DNA of 19,750 nt from Pirellulales bacterium (GCA_022844585.1 JALHLM010000032.1:1-19750); one strand, 5' to 3'. Counted from the stretch's first letter, positions 1-10,869 are shown. Numbers and translations: made by a program. The notes: a model not told the origin generated them from the letters alone.

Positions 1-14
1 TGCTCTTCCGATCT
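1..14. other. Illumina adapter remnant at contig end
   Basis: The first 14 bases, TGCTCTTCCGATCT, equal the 3' end of the standard Illumina sequencing adapter. They are a library artefact left at the assembly edge and not genomic DNA. Genomic sequence probably begins at base 15. Confidence 0.93.
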
Positions 15-44
15 GACACTCGTCGTGGCGACAGTGAGATACGA

Positions 45-80
45 AACCGGAGCCAGCGAATGCGCCGGCTCCGGTTTTTT
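45..80 (+). terminator. Rho-independent terminator hairpin
   Basis: AACCGGAGCC (45-54) pairs perfectly with GGCTCCGGTT (67-76) around a 12-nt loop, and a run of six T (75-80) follows on the plus strand. The T-run orientation fits a plus-strand gene lying to the left, outside the contig. On the minus strand the same stem lies downstream of katG but is followed by only about three T, so it could be a weaker terminator for katG too. Confidence 0.75.
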
Positions 81-111
81 GTTTGCCGTTCGTAATCCTA
101 CCGCGCCTCGA

Positions 112-2364
<2,253 letters not shown>

Positions 2365-2389
2365 GAAATTTCTCCTTGAGCGCGCTGGG

Positions 2390-2413
2390 GGATGAACATT
2401 GCACTATTCATCC
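2390..2413 (-). promoter_or_regulatory. Inverted repeat in the katG leader
   Basis: GGATGAA (2390-2396) and TTCATCC (2407-2413) form a perfect 7-bp inverted repeat with a 10-bp spacer, 25 to 49 bp upstream of the katG start. It could be a repressor operator or an mRNA hairpin. It does not match the known PerR or Fur box. The rest of the 246-bp gap between katG and the GMC gene (2365-2610) shows no clear promoter or terminator. Confidence 0.35.
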
Positions 2414-2610
2414 GCAAGCGATGGTTGCGGACCGATGGGCCAGGTGCAATCGAAATCGACCCGCCGCGGTTACGATCGATGAGGTGGCGTGCTTGTTGCC
2501 AGTTCACCGCGCCCGATCGACTCCAATTGGACAAATCGTACCGCCAGCCGCCCGACGCGACAATCTACGGGGATGAGGGGTCTGGCGACTGGTCCAAACG
2601 CAATTTGCCC

Positions 2611-4572
2611 TCACACGACGGTTGCCAGATGATCGGCCAGGCGCTGGGCTAGGGCGACGAGCGTCAGGCTGGGATTGGCGATCGGAATGCGCGGAAAAAC
2701 GGAGACGTCGCAGCAATACAGGTTCGTGTACGCTTCGAATTTGAGGTTCTCGTCGACGACACCGGCGTGGGTGGCGCTCATGCGCAAGGATCCGCCAGCG
2801 TGATGCACTGTGCCGAGGTTGCCGTGGTAAATGTCATCCGCCGGGTTGTAGGTGGCGCCGAGGAAGTCGAGCAGGTGGTTGCGGACCGCGATCATTTCGC
2901 TGCGGAGGTGGAATCGCGACATATTGGGGAGGCTTTCCACTTCCAACTTCGCGCCTTTTCCCATGTAGTGCAGGCGATTCGCATCGTTGAGCGCACTGTC
3001 CGTAGTGAAGTTAATCGAGACCCAAGTTTCGCCCTTCGTGTCCGTGATACGTTGGTATACGTCGTCATCCGCATGCCGGGCAAGCCAGTATTGAGGGTTG
3101 ATGAGCAGTTCGATGTTGTAAGGGTGCGCCGCGCCGCCTTTTGGCCAAAGTAGGATTTTTGCATGGTGCTGTGTGCCGCTGTACGGACTGCTTTTCGGCA
3201 ACTTGAATCCGCCGCAGAAAAAGGCGGGATGGTCGGTCAGCCCCACGCCGATCTTGGAATTCGGGTCGGTCAATCCGCTGGCCATCGCGATTCGCGGGCT
3301 TTCGAGTGAGCCGGCGGCCAGTACGACGACCTTCCCACGGTACTTGCGTTCGACGCCCCCGATTAAATCGTGGCAGACGACTTGCGTGGCGAGCGTTCCC
3401 GCAGTCTCAATGCCGGTGACCAAATGATTCAAATTGATGGTGAGGTTGTCCTTACCGGCCGTCGTGCCGAAGGAAAGCGAGTCCAGCAGCAGATCGGCGG
3501 TCGAGAATACGCCGGTCGAAGTGGCGCGGACTTCGGTAATCGACCAAGGAGAGGCCGATGGACGGCGACGCAGATTCGGCTGATGAACGGAACGCGGCAG
3601 GTCCGTCACACGCAAATTGAGAAACTCCGACCGTAGTTCCTTGACGAGCGCATCCTGGTACGTGCCGAGCGTGCGACACTTGCGCAACAGACGTTCGGCG
3701 CGCGGATAGCCGACGCGACTTGCCAGGTAGGCGCCGACCTTGGCCGGCCAGTGCGCCAGTTCCCAGCCATGCATCCGGGGGATGAGTCCTTCCCAAAACA
3801 CGGACCGACCGCCCAAGTTCATCTGGACGCCGAACATTAACGTCGATCCCGGCCGATTGACGTAGTTGCGCACCTCGAAGTTCCACGAGGCGGCGAGGTT
3901 GTCCGGGTTGCCGGGCAAATTGTCGACCTGCGTGGGAAATACGAGACTTCCGGCGTCGAGTACGAGCACGCGTTTTTGATGGCGGTCGGTGAGCGCATCC
4001 GCCAACACGCCGCCGCCCATACCGGAACCAATGATGACGACATCGTAAAGGATGGTCTCATCGAAATTGCCGGGCACGGCGTCTTGCTGGATCTTAGTTC
4101 TCGTGGTCGTCAGATTGTCATAGCCGTGCGCGAATTTCGGCGTCACCGGCGGGAACTGAATGTCGCCCTCGAAAAAGTGCGCGGCCGTCCCGGGCTTGGC
4201 ATCGACCTTGCGAGCGTCGCCCAACATTGGACGCGCATGATCGAGCAGGAAGCGGATTTCGAACGACTTGGGATAGCGCGCCGGGGGCAGCGCGAAGACC
4301 CATTTGCCGCCTTGGCCGTCCTCTTCCGCGTAGTAGGCGCCGATGACTTCGGCGTCCCAGCCGTCCCAGCTGTTCAGCAGCGTGACTGTGTGGTTCGGCG
4401 CGAATCGTTCCGTGACAAGCGTGATGAAAAAGAAATCGGGCGACAATCTGGAGAAGCCAGGAATGCCATCCGCCGGCGGTGAGTACTCTAGCCGCTCCCA
4501 ACCGCCGTGGTAGGCCAGAAACGGCCAGATGGGCCGGTCTTCGTCGCGCGGCGGTTGCCGAGAGTCGTCCAT
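2611..4572 (-). CDS. GMC-family FAD oxidoreductase with N-terminal extension
   Basis: A 653-residue flavoprotein of the glucose-methanol-choline oxidoreductase family, which oxidises alcohols or sugars using FAD; the substrate cannot be told. The dinucleotide-binding motif IIGSGMGGG lies at 180-188, followed by an acidic strand end (LVLDAG). The C-terminal GMC signature carries the likely catalytic pair H591 (HHAGGSLRM) and N633 (IPIANPSLT). Unusually, about 170 residues precede the FAD motif, which in most family members sits near the N terminus. This extension is rich in aromatics and beta-like (LLNSWDGWDAE, GGKWVFALPPARYPKSFEIR) and could be an Ig-like or carbohydrate-binding fold; that is inference. 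No signal peptide is visible. The ATG at 4572 has only a weak upstream GAGG. Its only same-strand neighbour is katG, and an H2O2-producing oxidase beside a catalase is a tempting but unproved pairing. Confidence 0.9.
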   Translation of the reverse strand: MDDSRQPPRDEDRPIWPFLAYHGGWERLEYSPPADGIPGFSRLSPDFFFITLVTERFAPNHTVTLLNSWDGWDAEVIGAYYAEEDGQGGKWVFALPPARYPKSFEIRFLLDHARPMLGDARKVDAKPGTAAHFFEGDIQFPPVTPKFAHGYDNLTTTRTKIQQDAVPGNFDETILYDVVIIGSGMGGGVLADALTDRHQKRVLVLDAGSLVFPTQVDNLPGNPDNLAASWNFEVRNYVNRPGSTLMFGVQMNLGGRSVFWEGLIPRMHGWELAHWPAKVGAYLASRVGYPRAERLLRKCRTLGTYQDALVKELRSEFLNLRVTDLPRSVHQPNLRRRPSASPWSITEVRATSTGVFSTADLLLDSLSFGTTAGKDNLTINLNHLVTGIETAGTLATQVVCHDLIGGVERKYRGKVVVLAAGSLESPRIAMASGLTDPNSKIGVGLTDHPAFFCGGFKLPKSSPYSGTQHHAKILLWPKGGAAHPYNIELLINPQYWLARHADDDVYQRITDTKGETWVSINFTTDSALNDANRLHYMGKGAKLEVESLPNMSRFHLRSEMIAVRNHLLDFLGATYNPADDIYHGNLGTVHHAGGSLRMSATHAGVVDENLKFEAYTNLYCCDVSVFPRIPIANPSLTLVALAQRLADHLATVV

Positions 4573-4719
4573 ACGAGATGCCGTTGCCTCGCGTCGCAGG
4601 ACTTGTTTGCAGTCGCTACGTGAATGCAGTCGCCGAATACTAGCATAGCGCGAGCGATCCGAGTAGAGTTAGCATGCGGAGGGCGGAATGCAACACCCGC
4701 TTGGTGATTGAGGCCTCAC
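4573..4719. promoter_or_regulatory. Divergent intergenic region, GMC gene and hypothetical gene
   Basis: This 147-bp gap separates divergently transcribed genes, so both promoters should lie here or just inside the coding regions. TATGCT on the minus strand (about 4641-4646) resembles a -10 box for the GMC gene but has no good -35 partner. No strong promoter was recognised for the plus-strand gene. Confidence 0.3.
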
Positions 4720-5274
4720 ATGGATAGCAGCCAGAGCTGGCTGTCAGGCGGATCTTCACATTGTCAAGTGCGGATTCAGCTTTCACATGGCCGGTTGATC
4801 GTGCGCGACCACGAGATCCGCCTGCGTACGCACTCGCTGGCGTTTTCATATCGCAAGGCTTGGAGGTGTCGCCTCGCGATCGATGCCGACGGATCGCAAG
4901 GGCTGATCGCTGGCTGGCAGCGCATGGTGTGCGAATCGGTCTATGCGTCGACGCCCTACGGCGCGACCTACGCTTCGCCGGGACACTATGCGAGCGGCGC
5001 CGAGGCCGCGCAAAGGTCGCCTGTTGCGGAGGCATCGAATGACAATTCAACTGCAGGTGAAGCGAAGGTGTCGACGCCCTTGTCGCGCGCGTTCGTAACG
5101 TTTGTAGGCACGAACGAACGGGGAACGTCGCGCTTGATTTACGTCTCGAAGATTCAGCGCCTCGGGCTAGCGCTGGACGCGATCGATTTGGATCGGGGCT
5201 GGGTCACGTTCCAATTCAGGCCGGGCCAGATGTTGGCGGAGATGATCGATGTCTACGACGGATCGGCCGGCTGA
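4720..5274 (+). CDS. Hypothetical protein, translationally coupled to glycosyltransferase
   Basis: A 184-residue protein that I do not recognise. It has no signal peptide, membrane segment or obvious motif. The N-terminal part has beta-like alternation with RLIVRDHEIRLRTHSLAFSY; the middle (about 85-120) is rich in Ala, Ser and Glu and looks like a linker; the C-terminal part (FVTFVGTNERGTSRLIYVSK, then WVTFQFRPGQ) looks like a second beta-rich unit. Codon use (G/C-rich third positions) resembles the neighbouring genes, which argues for a real gene. I chose ATG 4720; a TTG four codons upstream is in the same frame. The gene overlaps the following glycosyltransferase by 26 bp, so the two are probably translated from one message and may act together. 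Confidence 0.65.
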   Translation: MDSSQSWLSGGSSHCQVRIQLSHGRLIVRDHEIRLRTHSLAFSYRKAWRCRLAIDADGSQGLIAGWQRMVCESVYASTPYGATYASPGHYASGAEAAQRSPVAEASNDNSTAGEAKVSTPLSRAFVTFVGTNERGTSRLIYVSKIQRLGLALDAIDLDRGWVTFQFRPGQMLAEMIDVYDGSAG

Positions 5275-6706
5275 CCGGAACGGCGCTCACGCGATCCAAG
5301 TCGTGATCGCGAATCGGCGCGATGATCTCGCCTGGACGGCGAGGTTGGGTCAGTTGCCCAAGCGCGTGTACAACGTCGACGCCGCCGAGAACGACGACCG
5401 CCAGGCAGCCATCACCGTGCTGCGGCATGTCGTCGAACAATACAGCGAACTGGCCGACGTAACGGTTGTTCTGCCCGGCGACGCCGGCACGCGATGCCCT
5501 TGGATTGTCGATCGCGTGCGAAGTCTGCCTCGGAGACTGGGTTTTCAACCCTTGGGGACGGAACTGTTCGTCGAACCAGTGACGCAATGGTCCGCGGGCG
5601 ATGAATCGGAAGTGCTCGAAGTTTACCGCGCGACAAACGGCCTGGCGCCGGACATTTTGGCCGGGCATGTCGGTTCCATGTTCGCCGTCGGCCGTGAGCA
5701 AATCCGGCGTTGGCCGCGTGCAATGTACGAACAACTCCTGAGCGCGACCCGGGCATCCGCCGACAACGCCCGCGTGCTGGAGTGCATGTGGGAACTGTTG
5801 TTCGCTGGCAGTGCGCGCGAGAATCAGGGAATTGTGACGGCCGGCGATCAGACCATCTTCCGCGACCTGCAATTCCTGCTGTTATCGTTGCGAGATCACA
5901 ACGCCGGTCCCATCGTCGTTTACGATTTGGGGCTCGAAACATACCAGTTGCAGTGGTGTTTGCGGCAGCCGAACGTTACCTGCCGCCCGTTGCCGCCATT
6001 GACGCGCGTCATGCGCGAGTTTGTCGGCTCGCACCGCTGGCAAGCCTGGCTGAAGCCGGCCTATATCTGGGATGCGCCATTCGACCGTATCCTTTGGTTG
6101 GATGCCGATTGCGTGGTGCTGGATTCGGTGAGCGACGCTTTCGCTCGCATCGACGACGGTCCGTTTCTGTTGCCCGAGGTCTGCCCCGGCGGAGGCAGGA
6201 ACCATCCGCGACTGTACAAAATCCTGCCGATTGACGATCGGGAGCAGCGCCAAGGAATCGAGATCAACAACGGCGTGATCGGGTTGGATCGCCGGCGAGA
6301 TCAAGATCTACTTGCGGCCTGGCTCTACGGCGTGGAATGGGCGATCAGCAATTCCGGCCGCCGACATCTGATGCGGTGGTACGACCAAGGCGCGATGCTG
6401 TGGGCGATTTTGAAAACGGGGCGCGAAGGAAACATTGTTTCGGATCAAACATGGAATTATCCGGCGAAGCCGTTGACGCACATGGTGCGCCAGGCGACTC
6501 GGAACGGACAAGGCATTCTCGCCGCGATCCGTGAGGCCCATCCCGAAGCCAGCCTCGTACATTGGTTCGGCATGAACAAGCTTTCCGTGGCATTGGACAA
6601 CGAAATTCGCAATATTTTCCTCGGCGATGACGAGCACCTCGCGGAAGCGTCGGTCAGCGCGAAGGCGAGTTTGCCGAGCGAGCAGCTCGAAACCCAACGC
6701 CATTGA
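5249..6706 (+). CDS. Glycosyltransferase with N-terminal DUF3431-like domain
   Basis: A 485-residue protein with two apparent parts. Residues about 15-190 resemble DUF3431: VVIANRRDDLAW, VYN, a helix with VVEQYSELADVTVVLPGDA, the FAVGREQIRRWPRAMYEQLL segment, and LECMWELLFAG. Residues about 195-450 form a GT-A type glycosyltransferase domain: ILWLDADCVVL supplies the metal- and nucleotide-sugar-binding DxD (D285, D287), followed by EINNGVIGLD (NNG at 340-342), RWYDQGAMLWAI, and VHWFGMNKLS (H438). The layout recalls GT8-like enzymes, but donor and acceptor are unknown. No signal peptide or membrane segment is seen, so it is probably cytoplasmic. GGAG at 5238-5241 precedes the ATG by seven bases. 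It overlaps the upstream gene by 26 bp, suggesting coupling, and overlaps the convergent kinase gene by 53 bp at its 3' end. Confidence 0.82.
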   Translation: MSTTDRPADRNGAHAIQVVIANRRDDLAWTARLGQLPKRVYNVDAAENDDRQAAITVLRHVVEQYSELADVTVVLPGDAGTRCPWIVDRVRSLPRRLGFQPLGTELFVEPVTQWSAGDESEVLEVYRATNGLAPDILAGHVGSMFAVGREQIRRWPRAMYEQLLSATRASADNARVLECMWELLFAGSARENQGIVTAGDQTIFRDLQFLLLSLRDHNAGPIVVYDLGLETYQLQWCLRQPNVTCRPLPPLTRVMREFVGSHRWQAWLKPAYIWDAPFDRILWLDADCVVLDSVSDAFARIDDGPFLLPEVCPGGGRNHPRLYKILPIDDREQRQGIEINNGVIGLDRRRDQDLLAAWLYGVEWAISNSGRRHLMRWYDQGAMLWAILKTGREGNIVSDQTWNYPAKPLTHMVRQATRNGQGILAAIREAHPEASLVHWFGMNKLSVALDNEIRNIFLGDDEHLAEASVSAKASLPSEQLETQRH

Positions 6707-9700
6707 GACGGCCGAGTGCGTTGAGTCCTTGGCGGTGTGCGGCGCGGAGGACGCCAGCCGGATTGTCGTACGCGCCGCCGCGCATCACGCGAGAGTCGGC
6801 GGACGCAAAGGCAGTGTCGTCGTGCTGCGATTCAACCGGCTCGGCCGCCCAGGCGTCTTCACACCATTCCCACAGGTTGCCATGCATGTCGAACAGGCCC
6901 CAGCCATTGGGCAGGCGGCTGCCGCCGATTTCCGTCTGATATTTGTCACCGAAGACCGCGTAGCGCGGCAATAACTCGGCGCTATCGCCAAACGAATAGG
7001 CGCCGGGTGAGCCGCAGCGACACGCGTATTCCCATTCGGCCTCCGTCGGCAATCGATAGCCCTCGCCATCGGGATCCGGAATGCTCCAGCCCTCGCCAAC
7101 AGATTCGTAAAACTCGGGCAGCGCTTCCTGGCGGCTCAGCCAGTTCAGGAATCGCACGGCATCTTCCCAACTCACGTTGTTGACCGGATGGTCCTCGGAG
7201 GGGCTGACTTTGACGTCCAGGCTCCAGTTGTACGAGTCGCGTTCCTGTTTCAGGAATTGTTGAAACGCGGCGCAGGTCACTTCGCAGTCGCTGATCCAAA
7301 AGGATTCGATCACGACGTCCGTGGCGGCGCCGTCGGACGGATTCCGGCGCAAGGTTCCCGCCGGAATCTTGAGTAGCGTCATCTGTTGCGAATTGACGCG
7401 CCACGCCTGTTGTTCGCGTTCGCCCGTCGCAGATTCGATCGCCGGCAATGCGTCATTCCACTTTTGCAACGCGTACCGTGCGGCGGAGTGCGTGCCGATG
7501 TCTGCGGCTCGACGAAAATTGCCTTGAACCGCGCTGCGCATGCGCGCAGCCGCATTCGGCGGCAGCGACCCAAGTTCAATGTCGCCGAGGCCGGCACAAA
7601 GGGCGGAGCACAATTCCTGTTCAGCGGGTTGCTCCAGTATTTCCGCGATGGCGTTGTCCGCAGTCAACCATTTTGAGAGATACTCGATGAACAGCGCTCG
7701 GTCAGGCGCCACCTTGACGCGGGACATTTCGATGGCCGCCTCGGGTTCGCCAAGCCCCAGAGCGACGATCGCCGTCACGGCGCGGGCGTGCTGTTCGCTC
7801 GGTTGCCGGGCGTCGAGTTGAGCGAACCGTTTCAACAGCGCGCGCCGCGCGTAGGCGACGTCGGAACGCAGCGCCGCATCAATGTTCGCGCGCTCTTCAG
7901 GGGGAGCCGCGGCCATTTGCTGAACCACGAGATCCGTTTCGGGCGCGCCGAAGGCCGCCAGCGCATAGGCCGCGCGAAGCCGCTTGACCGGGTTCTGCGA
8001 CGCATCGAGGGCCTTGCGGCGCAGGCTGCCTTGCACCAACAGCCTTTGGGAGCGCAACCCCTCCACCATCTGAGGTACCGAGGGAGCGCTGGCGTCGAGC
8101 AAGCGGCCGATCTGCGACTGAATGCTGAGCCACGCCGTTAGCGCAAATCCCAGGATCAAGACGGGGGCAAGCGTCATCGCGGCCCGCGACACATGATACC
8201 GCCATGTCTTGCGCATCATCAGTCGTTCGGGCTTCGTCCAACTCGTACGCGACGTGAACCACTCAATCGCAATCGCTTCCATGAGACTGGGCAGTTGCCG
8301 GTTTTCGGGGCTCGCCTGCCAATTCTCGGAGCGGCGGCGCAGACGGCGCGTCGCGCGGCCGCTGCGCGAACGTTCGTCGTTAAGGTCGAGCCAGGCCCGC
8401 AGCGGCGGGACCAGGTAATCGTGCGTCAGTTGATAGCTGCGTTGGTCGGGCGGCGGCGATGAGGTATCGGCTGCATTCGCGGTATCGCTGACTGACGCGG
8501 ATGGACCGGTCGGCGTGATCAACCGCAACTCGCTGTCCAGAATCCTGAGCAGGTCCTCAAAATCGGCCGGCCGCTTCGCATAGGTGGAGACTAAGAACAG
8601 ACTATCGCGCGTGCGCGTGCGCGCCCGGATCTGGCTGCCCGACTCCGACAGCAGCGCTTTTAAGACCGCGCGGGCGGCGTCTTGGTGGTAGCGATGGGCG
8701 GGAGGCGCCGTGGCCGCACAGAACGTCTCATCGAGAAATGTCACGCCCAGGCCAGCCACACCGCCGACTTTCTTTAAGCTGGCGAGACGCCAGGGGCGCG
8801 ACTTCATCAAATCCGCGAACAACGCCAACCGGACGCAAATGACCTTGTCGTCCTCGGCCAGGTCGTTGACGGCGCGCGCGAGAAACTCCTCTTGTTCGGC
8901 CGACAATGAATCGCCGAGCTTTCCATGCGCACGGCCAAACGCCGCCAGCACGCGTCGGGCGTGATCTTGATCGAAGAAATCGACGACGCCTTGATTGACG
9001 CCTTCGACCAACGGGATCTCCAATTCTTGAAAGAGGCGGTTCACTGACAAATAAAAGTCATCGCGCACCAGCAAGAGCACTTGCAACTGCCGCCCGTTCG
9101 ATTGGCGCAGCGCGTCGACCAATTGCGACGTCCTTAAATCCGTGTGAACGTGCAGCCATTGCTCGAATTGATCAATGACCACGAGAACCTTGGGGCGTTG
9201 TTCCGAAGCTTCGGCACGCAATTCCGCGCAGGCATCGGCGAGCGTGGCATCCGGAGCGATGCGCGGATTCAATTTGCGAAGGCGATGCAGGAGTTGCCGT
9301 TCCGTATCCTCCGCCGTGGCCTCGAGGTAGATCGGGATCACTTTCGGACTGAGTCGCGGCAACAGACCTGCCTTCACGAGCGAACTCTTGCCACAACCGG
9401 ACGGTCCGTACATGACGCCGACTGAGAAAGTCGTGCGGGCGTCGACCGATTCGATGCGGTTTTTCCAGAAGCGGACCATCTCGGGCAGCCCATCCCGGTC
9501 GCGCGGCCCGGGCAGCAGTCCGAGGAAGAAATCCGCATCCTCGGCATCAAACGATCGCAGCCCTTTGGGGATAATCTGAGCGGCGAGACTTGATTCCGAA
9601 TGCTGGCATCCGTCCATGACGACGGTGGTCGACGCCGCTTGGGCGGCTGATTTATCGTTCAGCCAGGTCAGCAAGTCGTCACGCAAATCGGTTGCCGAGG

Positions 9701-10565
9701 CGTACCGGTACGAGCGGCGTTTTTGCAGACACTTACAGCAGATACGATCCAATTCCCATGGAACGTCGGATTTGATCTCGCGCAAGGGGCGCGGGTCGCT
9801 CGTCAGGATCTCGGCGTAGAGTTCCACGACGCTCGTCGCCCGGAAGGGCCTGCAGCCAGCCAGTAGCTCGTAGAGTATCACGCCCAAGGACCAGATATCG
9901 GTGCGCCCGTCGAGACGATGCGTCTCGCCACGGACTTGCTCAGGGGCCATCATGGCGGGCGTACCGAGAATCTCTCCTTTGCGCAACGCCCGGGCGCTTT
10001 CATGAATCGCCAGCCCGAAGTCCGCGACGAAGACTTTCTCGGAGACATCCACGAGCAGGTTGGCCAACTTCAAGTCGCAGTGCGTCAGCCCCTGTTGATG
10101 TACGTATGTGAGGACCTCGCAGACATCGACGAAAATACGGCCGATCCGCTCGTAGGACGGCTGATGCTGCGTCGCCCATTCGCCGAGATTCAGGCCTTCG
10201 ACATACTCCTGCACGATCACTGGCACGCCATCGTGCGTTTGAATGTCATACACGCCGACCAGTGCGGGATGCTTAAGCTTCGCCGCGGTTTGCGCTTCCT
10301 GGAGAAAGCTCTCTAACTGTACCGGAGTGGTGAATTTTCCCGGTCGGGGCACCTTCAGCGCCACTTGCCGATCCAACTGCGGATCGAAGGCCAAATAAAC
10401 AATGCCGAAACCGCCGCGGCCGAGTACTCGTAGCAGCTTGTATCGCCCGATGGACTCCCGAAGCGACGGCTCTTCGCGAGGAACCAATCCAGTCGGGCGT
10501 TCCACGCGCGTGCTGTCGCCGATCGACGAATCACCGGCCTCGCTCGGTCGCATCGCGTGGGTCAT
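6654..10565 (-). CDS. Ser/Thr kinase - nSTAND ATPase - FGE-like fusion protein
   Basis: A 1303-residue signalling protein (numbering from MTHAM). The kinase domain spans about 42-305: glycine loop LGRGGFG, K71 (VALKVP), catalytic D164 in THCDLKLANLL, DFG at 182-184 and APE at 207-209. HCD replaces the usual HRD, so it is a non-RD kinase. The nSTAND-type ATPase follows (about 340-720): Walker A GPSGCGKSSL (387-396) and Walker B LVVIDQFEQW (D465). A membrane segment lies at about 796-816, then helical HEAT-like repeats (about 830-1050). The FGE-sulfatase-like domain occupies 1065-1297 (YRLPTEAEWEYACRCG, GLFDMHGNLWEWCED, VMRGGAY, GVGFRAAR). The paired cysteines used by true formylglycine-generating enzymes after RGG are absent, so ligand binding is likelier than catalysis. 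Probable topology is cytoplasmic kinase and ATPase with an external FGE-like part. An in-frame ATG 73 codons upstream was rejected because the added residues resemble nothing, although no strong RBS marks either start. Confidence 0.9.
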   Translation of the reverse strand: MTHAMRPSEAGDSSIGDSTRVERPTGLVPREEPSLRESIGRYKLLRVLGRGGFGIVYLAFDPQLDRQVALKVPRPGKFTTPVQLESFLQEAQTAAKLKHPALVGVYDIQTHDGVPVIVQEYVEGLNLGEWATQHQPSYERIGRIFVDVCEVLTYVHQQGLTHCDLKLANLLVDVSEKVFVADFGLAIHESARALRKGEILGTPAMMAPEQVRGETHRLDGRTDIWSLGVILYELLAGCRPFRATSVVELYAEILTSDPRPLREIKSDVPWELDRICCKCLQKRRSYRYASATDLRDDLLTWLNDKSAAQAASTTVVMDGCQHSESSLAAQIIPKGLRSFDAEDADFFLGLLPGPRDRDGLPEMVRFWKNRIESVDARTTFSVGVMYGPSGCGKSSLVKAGLLPRLSPKVIPIYLEATAEDTERQLLHRLRKLNPRIAPDATLADACAELRAEASEQRPKVLVVIDQFEQWLHVHTDLRTSQLVDALRQSNGRQLQVLLLVRDDFYLSVNRLFQELEIPLVEGVNQGVVDFFDQDHARRVLAAFGRAHGKLGDSLSAEQEEFLARAVNDLAEDDKVICVRLALFADLMKSRPWRLASLKKVGGVAGLGVTFLDETFCAATAPPAHRYHQDAARAVLKALLSESGSQIRARTRTRDSLFLVSTYAKRPADFEDLLRILDSELRLITPTGPSASVSDTANAADTSSPPPDQRSYQLTHDYLVPPLRAWLDLNDERSRSGRATRRLRRRSENWQASPENRQLPSLMEAIAIEWFTSRTSWTKPERLMMRKTWRYHVSRAAMTLAPVLILGFALTAWLSIQSQIGRLLDASAPSVPQMVEGLRSQRLLVQGSLRRKALDASQNPVKRLRAAYALAAFGAPETDLVVQQMAAAPPEERANIDAALRSDVAYARRALLKRFAQLDARQPSEQHARAVTAIVALGLGEPEAAIEMSRVKVAPDRALFIEYLSKWLTADNAIAEILEQPAEQELCSALCAGLGDIELGSLPPNAAARMRSAVQGNFRRAADIGTHSAARYALQKWNDALPAIESATGEREQQAWRVNSQQMTLLKIPAGTLRRNPSDGAATDVVIESFWISDCEVTCAAFQQFLKQERDSYNWSLDVKVSPSEDHPVNNVSWEDAVRFLNWLSRQEALPEFYESVGEGWSIPDPDGEGYRLPTEAEWEYACRCGSPGAYSFGDSAELLPRYAVFGDKYQTEIGGSRLPNGWGLFDMHGNLWEWCEDAWAAEPVESQHDDTAFASADSRVMRGGAYDNPAGVLRAAHRQGLNALGRLNGVGFRAARSANSPSR

Positions 10566-10869
10566 GTGCGGACACCAGGGTATGCCTCGATTCTCGCAGA
10601 ATCTGGCTCGATAGCAACCGTGGACCAGAAATGTACGGGCGTGCAATTGTGGAGCGGCCGCCGCAGGACGAAGGCTCCGCGTCGACGCCGTCTGTTCAGA
10701 AACGGCTAACCCAATGCTTTCACTTGGCAAAGCGCTCGTCGCTGCGCGGCGTAATGCAATTTCCAGTGCCACGGCGAACAGCACTTTGGGTTACAATGCA
10801 CCCGGCCGAGTCATTCGAAGTCATTCCGCCTGTCGGATGCTGGTCCATGCCATAGGAATAATAAGATCG
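10566..10869. promoter_or_regulatory. Divergent intergenic region, kinase and hydrolase
   Basis: This 304-bp gap separates the divergent kinase and hydrolase genes. It holds a perfect palindrome, GATTCT CGC AGAATC (10589-10603), 24 bp upstream of the chosen kinase start, which could be an operator or a leader hairpin. TACAAT at 10792-10797 is a fair -10 box for the hydrolase, but the -35 position carries no good match. Nothing else was recognised. Confidence 0.35.

Noticed and set aside
6654..7400. FGE-like domain as the variable protein of a diversity-generating retroelement
   Set aside because: The C-type-lectin-like fold fits such targets, but there is no reverse transcriptase, no template repeat and no adenine-rich repeat copy in the window.
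10566..10784. 73-codon N-terminal extension of the kinase gene
   Set aside because: The added residues have no similarity to kinase N termini; a start at 10565 places the usual short linker ahead of the kinase domain.
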